Positions 11,450 to 19,813 of a stretch of 32,901 nt of DNA are shown piece after piece. Origin of the DNA: Cochliopodium minus. Taxonomy: Eukaryota; Discosea; Himatismenida; Cochliopodiidae. How positions within the stretch are numbered: position 1 is the stretch's first letter; the number at the start of each line of letters is the position of its first letter. Under the pieces are notes generated by a model. That model was not told the DNA's origin and made no database searches. It saw only the letters and a program-made list of their open reading frames with translations. The translations under genes and the position numbers were made by a program. The stretch lies in assembly GCA_024220525.1 (NCBI GenBank), contig JAMYWO010000372.1, positions 1,652-34,552 on the forward strand, given 5' to 3'.

Positions 11450-11469
11450 ATAATTTTTTTTTTTTATTA

Positions 11470-12959
11470 TTATTTGTTTTTCTTTTTGAGAGGCTTTGTC
11501 TTTACAGCATTACGAACATTATTCACATTAAAATTGAGACCAGAAAGGATTAAAAGAGAGAAATAAAAGAGAGAAATGAAAGCGAAACAAAACAAAAACC
11601 AAAAACAAAGAAAAGAAAACAAAGACAAAAGAAAAGCATGAAAAGCATTACATACAAAAGTGGGGGAAGAAGAAGGGTCATTTCCCAAAACACGCAACAA
11701 AAGATCAGCAAAGCCAGTGTTGTAGCCACTCTGGTTTTTAAGCAACAAAGAAAAAACCAAAAGAACAAAAGGACAAAGAGCGGAATTAATCAAAAAAGAA
11801 ACGATGAAAGTGTTGATGGATTGGGATCTCCTCAAAAGAGCAGTCAAACGAGGATCATCTTCGTTGTTCCACTTGTTTTCCATCGCTTTTTTGATGTATA
11901 ATAGGGATCTTTGAAGATGGTATTGTGTTTGGTATCTGAGGGAAGCACATTGCAAGAAAGAGGTGAAGAGGAGCGCAAAAATGCGAAATTTAATAAGCAA
12001 ATAATTATTTTCACTGAATTCGTCGAAAAACAATTGAGGGAAATAGGTCAATAAGGGGATGAATGGAAGGATGATAGTTGCTCTGATCAATATACTATCC
12101 ACCTTTATGTTTTTCAGATTTCCTTCAAATTCATTCTCGTATAATTTCATTACGTTCAAGGCGGGCAAAAAAGAGACCATCGCAAAGATTCCGCAGATGG
12201 TGGAGAGTGAAAACTTGAATACCACCCATGAAAACTCTACTGTTCTCTTTCCATCCAGTTTTTCGTTGAACCAAATGTTCATTTTGTCGAATCTTTCTTG
12301 TAAATCTATATCTATGAATCTGCTGGGTATATCCATCACAAAAAATGATAGAATGTAACCTAGATGTATAATTAATTATATTCATTTTAAATAATTTAAA
12401 CATTCAACAGTATATTCCTTCATATAATTGAATTAATATAAATAGGAATGATAAAGTTATATGCGGTATCATATATAATTGACCCATTTCTTTATATTCT
12501 TGTTATATTTTTACCAACAAAAAAAAGGATGATGGAGATTCTTGTTTCGATTGGTATTAGACCCATATCTTTCAATATTCTCAAAATTGGAATGATCATT
12601 ATACCAATACTTATCAAAGAGATGACAATCAAACCAATATCTGGATGTTGTGTAGGTATAATCAAACCATGAACTTCATGCAACAGCAAATTGACCAACA
12701 CTGTAACCAAAAAGATTACCATTCTATGCCATTCATCTGTATAATTCAATGAATCGATCAATTTATCATTCAATTTTACAGTTAATATTTGTAAATCATC
12801 TCCTTTTTCGATTATCTCTGGTTTTTTTGGTGTTATGAACAACATGAGGTCTCTTATCCATTTTCTCGCAACTGAAAAAAATTTGATCATTTTGATTTGT
12901 ACAAATAAAGAGATGATAGTTGCAACAACATGAAACCCAATCCTAAATTTGATTTCCAT
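11470..12959 (-). CDS. TMEM161-like multi-pass membrane protein
   Basis: Two exons (12959-12515 and 12359-11470) join in phase 1 into 444 residues, close to the roughly 480 of animal TMEM161A/B. The splice rebuilds one membrane helix, ILFFVGYILSFFVMDIP. The N-terminal segment GFHVVATIISLFVQIKMIKF resembles the first helix of TMEM161. The C-terminal half matches the family more clearly: FKFSLSTICGIFAMVSFLPA, a charged loop, TYFPQLFFDEF, then FLQCASLRYQTQYHLQRSL. About eight hydrophobic helices are seen. Animal TMEM161B affects cardiac rhythm and brain development by an unknown mechanism, so no reaction can be given. The assignment comes from remembered sequence pattern rather than a search. 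The gene converges on the RCC1-like gene with 20 bp between stop codons, so the 3' UTRs probably overlap. Confidence 0.65.
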
Positions 12960-13295
12960 TTCTCCTTTTTTTTATATCTCTTTTTCATCTCTTAAGAATC
13001 AATCATAAGTGAAATAAAACCCTTTCCCATTTAATAATTTAACAATGATGACATTATAAAAACTAATGATGACTCAATTACAATGGATAAAAGATTTAAA
13101 CAAAAAAGAGATGGTTGATGAAAGTCAACCTAAATGATAAATAAATTATAACTTATGATATCCACTTATTTTTTTGAAAAGAAAAAAGATAATTTTTTTT
13201 GAATCAAAGATTTTATTTAAATTTGATTGACATCTGTTGTCTTTTTACAGATAAGTGGAAACCAGAAACATCCCTTTTTTCAAAAGAGATGAATC
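12960..13295. other. Intergenic region without a visible gene
   Basis: This stretch lies between the start of the TMEM161-like gene and the 3' region of the next minus-strand gene. It is AT-rich with several in-frame stops in every frame. I see no RNA gene or repeat; it presumably holds the TMEM161-like promoter. Confidence 0.5.
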
Positions 13296-13414
13296 CTAGA
13301 AACCTGATTTGTTAAACCAAATCAAAAAGATTAAGAAAAAAGATCTTTCAACCCTAGATACTTGATCCTCACTAAAACTTTTCCAAAGTTTCAAACACCG
13401 CAACGATTCCCTTT

Positions 13415-13448
13415 TCCAGCTCAAACAAGGAACACAATCCATCAAATC
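13415..13448. repeat. Left arm of a 34-bp inverted repeat
   Basis: The reverse complement of this arm matches 13512-13545 at 33 of 34 positions; the core is GATTTGATGGATTGTGTT. The arms are 63 bp apart and flank the putative 58-nt intron of the broken 3' region. Weaker similarity may extend outward: both sides can be read as DLMDCV(P/S)CLSW, and about 120 bp out a second patch reads (R/K)SFF-x-IF. Confidence 0.85.
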
Positions 13449-13511
13449 CCTATTAAATAAATAGAAAAAAAAATAAATCAAAAAGAGAAAAAGAAAAAGA
13501 ATTTACACTCT

Positions 13512-13545
13512 GATTTGATGGATTGTGTTTCTTGTTTGAGCTGGA
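13512..13545. repeat. Right arm of the 34-bp inverted repeat
   Basis: This is the partner of 13415-13448. RNA from either strand would fold into a long, nearly perfect stem with a loop of about 63 nt. If the putative intron is removed, the two arms come almost together in the mRNA. Confidence 0.85.
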
Positions 13546-13699
13546 TGGTAAACCATCACAATGCCCAAAATCTAGAAATGGCCCTTATGAGAAATTCAGC
13601 ACCAGAACCTAATAAATCATTCTTCAGAATCTTTTCAAGACAGCTCTTGAATCGAGTCTCATTAAGTCTCCCAACAAATGATAATATGTTTTTAACACA

Positions 13700-14669
13700 T
13701 TATTTTTCAATCTTTCCCTTGTTGGTTGCCTTTTTTGGTCTGATTCTTTTCTTCTTTGTTTCTAAGAATCGATCAAATTGAACCTTGTCCTCCAAGAAAT
13801 GGAAGCTCATTGTGTGAAAAGAGGTCTTGTTCAAACAAAGCTTGTCCCAAAACTTCTTGGTCTTCTCAACCTCCAATGAGAGAAGATCAGATACTCCATT
13901 ATGTCCTTTCCTTTCTTTTTTGCATTTCCTCTTCTCCAAAAATGGTTTCATTTTTTCAAATGAATCTTGGACATTGGAATCTTGTCTCATTAATTCTCCG
14001 AGTTTGAGAAATGGAATGGAATTTTCTTTTACATTCTCTAGAGCATATCCCAACTTCTTTTTCATTTCTCGAGAATAGTTATCACTTATTTGGCATGTGG
14101 GAATGTATTTTTCCAATCCTTTCAATCTATCTATATCTATTTAAAAGAGAATTATAAAAACCATAAAATCAATAAAAATTTTTTATATTGTTGGAATTAC
14201 CACAAGGATATATCTCACCATTTTCATAGTCTTCAATCAAATGCTTTGTTTCGTTAAATACCCATGCAAAAACGTGAATTTTGGTTGGATCCTCTGAATA
14301 CTGATTTATTTCACTGGGTGAACTCTTAATCTTTTTGTATTTTGGTTCTTCTATTGAATGATTGACATCTTCATTTTTTCTCTTTGCATTATTTTGTATA
14401 TTATCAAAATGTTCAAAGGATAATTCGTCAAGAGATTTATAATCAGAAGTGGAGTCTTTATTGAGAATTGGAGAAACATCAGATGTATCCATGGAATCCT
14501 CTGTACTTTGAAAAATTGAATTCATATCAAAAGAATCATCTGTGCTTGGGCTTTCATCTCCTGATGGTTCAAGATTTAAATCAAATATATTAATATTTAT
14601 TGGTCCGGCCCTATTTTCACAAAAGTCTTCAAATTCGAAATTATTTGAAAAATCCTCCAAAAAGCTCAT
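13700..14669 (-). CDS. Unrecognised acidic/basic protein, two exons, perhaps running on to about 13.3 kb
   Basis: Exon 1 (14669-14201) and exon 2 (14136-13700) join in phase 1, giving 301 residues up to a TAA. I do not recognise a family. Residues 1-130 are acidic and Ser/Asp-rich (PSTDDSFDMN, DSMDTSDVSPI), with a nuclear-localisation-like KRKNED and KYKKIKS around 95-115. Residues 130-156 (IHVFAWVFNETKHLIEDYE) look like the start of a folded helical region. The second exon is helical and Lys-rich (LKLGELMRQDSN, KKKRIRPKKATNKG). Acidic N-terminus plus basic patches suggests a nuclear or chromatin-associated protein, which is inference. The stop at 13700 may be an artefact, because coding-like sequence continues past it (see 13296-13699). 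The start ATG opens the longest frame and follows a pyrimidine/A-rich leader. Confidence 0.65.
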
Positions 14670-14973
14670 CTCTTGCCCTTTTCTTAAAATTTATAATTGT
14701 TATTTTTTTACTCTTTTCTTTTTTTTTTTTTAAAAAATAAAATTAAAATTTATATATTTATAATTTATATATTTTATAATTTATATATTTTTAAATACCT
14801 AGGTAAAAAAAACCAAAGAAGTTTTATTTGCTGAAAAAAATTCATTTCAAGGATTCTTTTTTGAGAAATTTTGCTCTTCTTTGAAAATGATCAAATTAAG
14901 GGAATGATAAAGAGTTTCCGAAATATATCTTGTTTGAAAAGTTAAGAATGTTTTTTTTAATTGGAAATATCTC
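14670..14973. other. Short intergenic region with a small A/T tandem repeat
   Basis: No gene is visible. Positions 14746-14792 hold about three copies of an AATTTATATATTTAT-like unit. The region contains the promoter of the unrecognised protein and the 3' end of the F-box gene. Confidence 0.5.
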
Positions 14974-16178
14974 TTATTTTTTGTTTCTGATTATTCCAGA
15001 AACATAATTTAAACAATTGGAAATAAGGATATATCCATCTGAACTTTCATCCCAACCATCACCACTAAATTTATTGCTGGTACCGATTGTATTCAAAGCC
15101 AATACTTTGCCAAAACCCTTTTTATTAGCTAAAATCTTTTCAGCAATCAAAATGTTGTCGTTGTTGTATCTTGCAATCACTTTTGAGGACTTATTTAGTT
15201 CACCAGGACCAAAAGTACCATTTTCTTTATTATGTTTAAACTGTTTTACGTTAAGTAAGGTAGGATGGTCTTTTTCGGACTTTTCTAAGTCAAGGTAGAG
15301 ACTTGTTTTGTTAAAAAAAAATTGGATTTTAAAAAATAATTCGAAGAAAATTTAAATAAAGTTGAATTATTTACTTTGGTGATCTGCTTGATTGTTCAGG
15401 TTTTACTGGAGTCATATTATGCATCTCCCACTTACCTAACAAAGGACATCCACAAGTTGTATAGCACATAATTACTGCCTAAATAAATCACATTAGTTAG
15501 TGAATAAGAATAAGTTTTAAAAAAAAAATGATTCTTAGAACTTTACCCCTCCTCCCCTAATATTGATCATTAAAAAAATCATTTTATTTTTTTTTTTTAA
15601 AAAAGAAATTTTCATTACATTGAAACATAATCGTATAAGAGATTTCCTTTTGTGACATCATCATTGAAAAATGAATTTTGAGAAAAGAATAATACTGAAT
15701 TATATTTCAATAGCAATTCCAAATTGAATTCATATTCAGAATCCTTTTTTTGTATGAAGGTTCATATTGATTAATATTTGATTGTTTGCCAAAAAAATAA
15801 TTTAAATATACTCACATGATGAAGATCGGCGGGGAATGGCAAATGTTTGTTTAATTCTAACATAAAATCTTTAATGATTGAACCACCTCCAGCAACACAT
15901 ATTAGATATCTACTTGTTTTGAGATGTTTATAAAAATCGAACCAACTTGAATGATTGTTCTTTCCTTGAAGTATTGAATTGATATTCTCTTTATCATCCA
16001 TTCCTCTTTCGAATTTCAGGAAGTTTTTTGATAATTGAGTCCATAGAGGATCATATTTTGTTTTATTATACCATTTTGATGAAACCAATTTTGCTCTTGC
16101 AATATCTATATCTGATAAATAGCTCAAAATATGGCAGAAAACAGGTTTTGGCAGATCTTTTCCAAAATCAATAAACAT
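14974..16178 (-). CDS. F-box protein with ThuA/class I glutamine-amidotransferase-like C-terminal domain
   Basis: Three exons (16178-15816, 15478-15375, 15301-14974) give 264 residues in phases 0 and 2. Residues 8-52 form an F-box: LPKPVFCHILSYLSDIDIAR, then SSKWYNKTKYDPLW. F-boxes dock to Skp1 in SCF ubiquitin ligases. The remainder looks like a ThuA-type flavodoxin/GATase fold: ICVAGGGSI, LHHAVIMCYTTCG with a possible nucleophile-like Cys, WEMHNMTPV, then FGPGELNKSSKVIARYN, ILIAEK, GKVLALNTIG and GWDESSDGYILISNCLNYV. The last blocks are those of putative trehalose-utilisation/amidotransferase-like proteins. A strong internal GTAAGT inside exon 2 (around 15430) could be an alternative donor, but reading through keeps conserved-looking sequence. 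The 337-nt intron 15479-15815 contains nothing else recognisable. Substrate and catalytic activity are unknown. Confidence 0.75.
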
Positions 16179-16360
16179 CGTTCAAATTTTCTTTTTTTTT
16201 TTTATCTTTTAATGAAATGAAATGATCGAAAATTTTGATATCTTACATTTTCCAATCAACTGAATGGTCAAATATAATTTTGCAAATAATTTTACTATTA
16301 AAATATTCCAATTTTGTTTTCCTAATTTAAAATAAAAAAATCGCCTCATTGAAAGTTCAT
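16179..16360. promoter_or_regulatory. Divergent promoter region, F-box gene / capping enzyme
   Basis: 182 bp separate the two divergent start codons. The sequence is AT-rich with A/T runs and no motif I can name. Being the only non-coding space upstream of either gene, it probably carries both promoters. Confidence 0.4.
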
Positions 16361-18087
16361 ATGGATATTAACAGTTTGATCAATCATGCAAAAGATATCA
16401 ATAATCAAAAAAAAGAAATAAATAAAGGATTGATAGGGAATGATATGAACATCACAATTAAAAGATTATCCAATTTTATTTTGGAGAAAAGAGCAATAAT
16501 TAACCAATATGATCCTGAATCATTAGAATTTGAATTGAGATTAGGATCAAAGCAACAAAATGTGTTCAATCCATCCATAAAGAAAGAAATTAAAGAAAAA
16601 TTAATAAATAAGCTCAATGAAGAAAATTATGTTTGTAAAGAAAGGATTACCACCGATTTTATTTATCAATCAGAAAATGGGAATAGAAGAATCACAGTGG
16701 ATAGAAATACAAACGATATATTGGAAGATATTTTAAAGGGAGAGTTAGATCAGAAAGATGATTTTGAATGCCCTGAGATAAAGCATGTATTAAGATGCCA
16801 AATAAAGTCTGAGGTAAAATAATAAATAAATTAAAAAAGAAAAATGAGAGAAAGAAGTAAAATAATTATTTTATTGAATGGATTGGGAGAACAAATAAAA
16901 TTTTATAAAGAAGACATCATAAATTATTATTATAAATGAGAAATTTTATTTTCTCCTTCAAAAATAAAATTTCTCTGAATTCAAAATAATATTCAAAAAA
17001 AAAGAAAATTAATAAATTCATTTCATTTCATTTTTGTTTTCTAGGAGAGAAACTCTAATCCAACACACATGGTTCACCCCGGTTATCAGTTCATCAGGAA
17101 AAAAGACAGGCTCACTTATCAAGGAGAAGACGATTGGTGGATTGATATAACCACCGTTTTGTCTCACCAAGTTGGAGCTAATCAAGAAAATGAAAGTCAT
17201 GAGGTATTTTGTTTTTTTATTTTTTATTTTTTTAATTTAATTTTTTTTTTTCATTTTATATTTTTATTTTTAATTTTTAATTTATTATTATTATTATTTT
17301 TTTTATATCAATATTTTTTAAATAATTTAGGTTGAGTTTGAATTCCACTCACAAATTTTGTATTACGAAAAGAATCAACTTGATGAATTATTCACTAAGT
17401 TCTGGAGAAAAGTGTTGTATTTGTTGGATTTCACTAAAATTGAAATTAACAATAACAACAATAAAACAATAACAATCACACAACCTCAAATACACAATGT
17501 ATTTTTTTTACAATTATTCTTTTTTTGAATATTTATTTATTTTTAATTTATTAATTTTCATTTTTTTAAATAAAAAATAAAAATAAAACAATCTCCAGAA
17601 ATGTCAAATTAATATTTTTGTTTCCAATCATTTTTATTTTTATTTTATTTTTATTTATTTCCTTATTTTTTTATTTTATTTTTTTATTTTATTTTTTTAT
17701 TTTATTTTTTTATTCAAACTTTTTTATTATTGTTTAAATTTGAATTAGAATACACATCAACACAACAACAATAAACAAAATAACACACACCACCATACAA
17801 GGCCAACATTGGAGGAACATTTTCAAAGCGAAACCAAAAAAACCCGAACAGACACTTCCATCAAATTAAAAGTTTTCAGCACTCCTCCTCTCGACTACTT
17901 TACTTCTAATTCAGTAGAGGAAACGAGAGGAGATATTTTGATAAAATTGAAAAAAGAGTTTTTGGGACATTTCGGCTTTAAAAATTTTGACAAGGAGGGT
18001 GTTTTTGAAAGGTTTCCTGGAAGTTTGCCCATTTCTTTGAATGGAACTCGTTTGCAAGAAGTCAATTCTACTTATTTTGTTTCTGAA
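16361..18087 (+). CDS. mRNA-capping enzyme: TTM-type RNA triphosphatase fused to guanylyltransferase, 3' part missing at gap
   Basis: Four exons (16361-16813, 17045-17203, 17331-17498, 17749-18087), all in phase 0, give 373 residues before the sequence enters a simple repeat and the N at 18230. Residues 25-255 match Cet1-type RNA triphosphatases of the triphosphate-tunnel fold: LEFELRLGSKQQNVFNP, RITTDFIYQ, RKKDRLTYQ, DWWIDITTVLS and the metal-binding strand VEFEF. An Asn/His-rich linker follows (about 243-277). Residues 278-373 begin a guanylyltransferase: ERFPGSLPISL (347-357) and then TYFVSE, which in the family runs directly into the catalytic K-x-D-G. The intron donor sits exactly there, so the active-site Lys lies on missing sequence. 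The enzyme would remove the gamma-phosphate and add GMP to nascent mRNA in the nucleus. The first Met is chosen because it begins the region with coding character. Confidence 0.85.
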
Positions 18088-18099
18088 GTAAAAATTTTT

Positions 18100-18126
18100 T
18101 TTTTCAATTTTTGTTTTTTATTTTTA

Positions 18127-18171
<45 letters not shown>

Positions 18172-18366
18172 ATAATTTATTTTTTATTTTTTATTTTTTA
18201 TTTTTTATTTTTTATTTTTTATTTTTTATNAAAAATAAAAAATAAAAAATAAAAAATAAAAAATAAAAAATAAAAAATAAAAAATAAAAAATAAAAAATG
18301 AAAAATATAAATAAAAATAAAATAAAAATAAAATAAAAATAAAATAAAAATAAAAAAAATAAAAAA
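18100..18366. repeat. Mirror-image simple repeats around a one-base gap (N at 18230)
   Basis: Left of the N is (ATTTTTT)n grading from ATTTTT-type units. Right of it is (AAAAAAT)n grading into AAAAAT-type units, so the two sides are reverse complements. Both lie within introns of genes that point at the gap, the capping enzyme from the left and the ABHD-like hydrolase from the right, and neither gene is finished. The simplest reading is that two contig ends were joined here. Confidence 0.85.
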
Positions 18367-18391
18367 AAATAAAAAATGAAAATAATATTAC

Positions 18392-19412
18392 CACATGATA
18401 CTCTTGAAATTCCAACAACAGGTCTCCTTTTATTATTATTATTTTTGTTTTGTTTTGATTTATTTTTATTTGATGTATTCATCAAATTTTTTTTTTTTTT
18501 TACCATCCTGACAAACTAAAACAAAAAGCTGCTCTTTTAATTTCAGATTCTTTGCTACTTCCAGTCATTCCTAATAAAAAAAAAAATTTCAAGAATTAAA
18601 ACATCATATTATTTTGATTTTGATTTGATTTATTTTTATTTTTATTTTTATTTTTATTTTTATTTTTATTTTTATTTTTATTTTTATTTTTGATTTGATT
18701 TGATTTTTTTTTATTTTTATTTTTATTTTTATTTTTATTTTTATTTTTATTTTTATTTTTTTTTTATTTTTATAATTTTTTTTATTTTTATTTTTATTTT
18801 TATTTTTATTTTAATAATTTTTTTTTTTTTTATATTTTTATAATTTTATTATATTTTTTTTTTTATATTTGATTTTTATTTCTTACCAGGCAAAATGAAA
18901 ACTATGGGTTTGTTTTTGTCATCATCATCAAGTACCATCCAATCAAGTGCAAGTGTACCATCATCTGAAAAAATAATAAAAACTCCGTCAAAAATATTTC
19001 ATTGCAAGATCATCTTACCTTCGGTTTTTATTGTTTGTCTTTCATATTCTATATCTTGAGATGGTCTCAATACATTTATAATTGATTGTGGATGTGTATT
19101 AAATGCCCATATTGTAGGTTTGAATTTTCTTTTCAATCTTTTTTTTTTTTATTCAGAGAAAATTAAAATTTTTTTTTTTTATATTTTTTTTATTTTAACG
19201 ATCTTTTCTTTCTTACATCGGCAATCTGTCCAATATCCTTTTATTCTCCAATGTATCTTTATAGTACAATTGAGGATATTCACATACTATGTAATAGTAA
19301 TACCACATATAGAATATAATGGTTGATAGCTTGGTTGTATGGTCAAATAATTGATTTAATTTGAATAATTTTGAAAATGCCTTTTATTTACAATAAAGAT
19401 CCAAAAGAACAT
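18392..19412 (-). CDS. ABHD1/ABHD3-type alpha/beta hydrolase, N-terminal half; rest lost at gap
   Basis: Six exons (19412-19392, 19329-19217, 19137-19019, 18964-18887, 18570-18504, 18426-18392) join in consistent phase into about 144 residues. Residues 1-20 are a membrane anchor (MFFWIFILSTIIFYMWYYYY). Then come FKPTIWAFNTHPQS, YERQTIKTEDDGTLALDWMV, FILPGMTGSSKES and WRPVVGISRVSCG, matching the order in ABHD1/3 and YheT proteins: aromatic segment, DGG-LDW, oxyanion LPG-TG, and the position of (N)xRG. The nucleophile elbow and the other catalytic residues would lie in exons beyond 18391, which run into the gap. The family hydrolyses medium-chain phospholipids or esters at membranes. Exon 1 is only 21 nt. 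The intron 18571-18886 is an almost pure TTTTTA repeat. Confidence 0.8.
18611..18880. repeat. TTTTTA simple repeat inside an ABHD-gene intron
   Basis: Runs of TTTTTA-type units with small interruptions fill most of the intron 18571-18886. There is no coding or RNA signal. Confidence 0.85.
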
Positions 19413-19813
19413 TTCTTTGCTTTGTTGTTTATTCTTCTCAAATTTTTTTTTTTTATTATATTTTTTTGAATCTTTATTCGGCAAATAAAATTGATCCTTT
19501 TTCATTCAGAACTTATATTAGTGGATATGTTCTCCATATTCACGAGATATAAATATAATGTGGGATGTGTATCTGTCCGATAATCTTTCCTTTGTATTAT
19601 CGGTCATCAGACATACCTATTTTGGTTTTCTATTTTTGATACATTGATGTGAGAATGATTATAAACTTGAATATCATCCCAGTATCTTATATCAATTTTT
19701 TATTTTTTTTCATTAGCTGAGAAAGATTAAAATTAAAATGAAAAAAAAAATTGTTGGTTATTTTTCAATTCTCTCTTCAACATCAAAGAGATTATTAGGA
19801 AAATTATTTGAAA
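19413..19813. promoter_or_regulatory. Divergent intergenic region with a hairpin
   Basis: The region lies between the starts of the ABHD-like gene (-) and the acidic-protein gene (+). It is less A/T-monotonous than other spacers. Positions 19577-19584 (CCGATAAT) and 19596-19603 (ATTATCGG) form a perfect 8-bp stem with an 11-nt loop, and the flanks can pair imperfectly. It may be a protein-binding site or a structured RNA. No known class is recognised. Confidence 0.4.

Larger units (their letters stand above)
13296..13699 (-). other. Probable 3' continuation of the gene at 13700-14669, frame-broken, with inverted repeat
   Basis: Downstream of the TAA near 13699 the minus strand still looks coding: it is richer in G/C than the flanks and carries long open stretches in alternating frames. 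One frame reads LLGDLMRLDSRAVLK, which resembles LKLGELMRQDSN inside the upstream exon. Another reads LLGSGAEFLIRAISRF and a third GIVMVYHPAQTRNTIHQIR. Moving between them takes one extra base each time, at A5 (13703-13707), A4 (13632-13635) and T4 (13567-13570) runs of the coding strand. A plausible 58-nt intron (13509-13452) follows, then a last exon that ends near 13374 or 13299 depending on frame. Either three bases are missing from the assembly or the 3' end of the gene has decayed. Confidence 0.4.

Noticed and set aside
13515-13781. Plus-strand frame beginning MDCVSCLSW
   Set aside because: It overlaps better-supported coding sequence on the minus strand, has no splice or start support, and its first part is the inverted-repeat arm.
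18219-18506. Lys/Asn-rich minus-strand frame entering the simple repeat
   Set aside because: Only the 35-nt part at 18392-18426 is an ABHD exon; the rest is intron and repeat read as protein.
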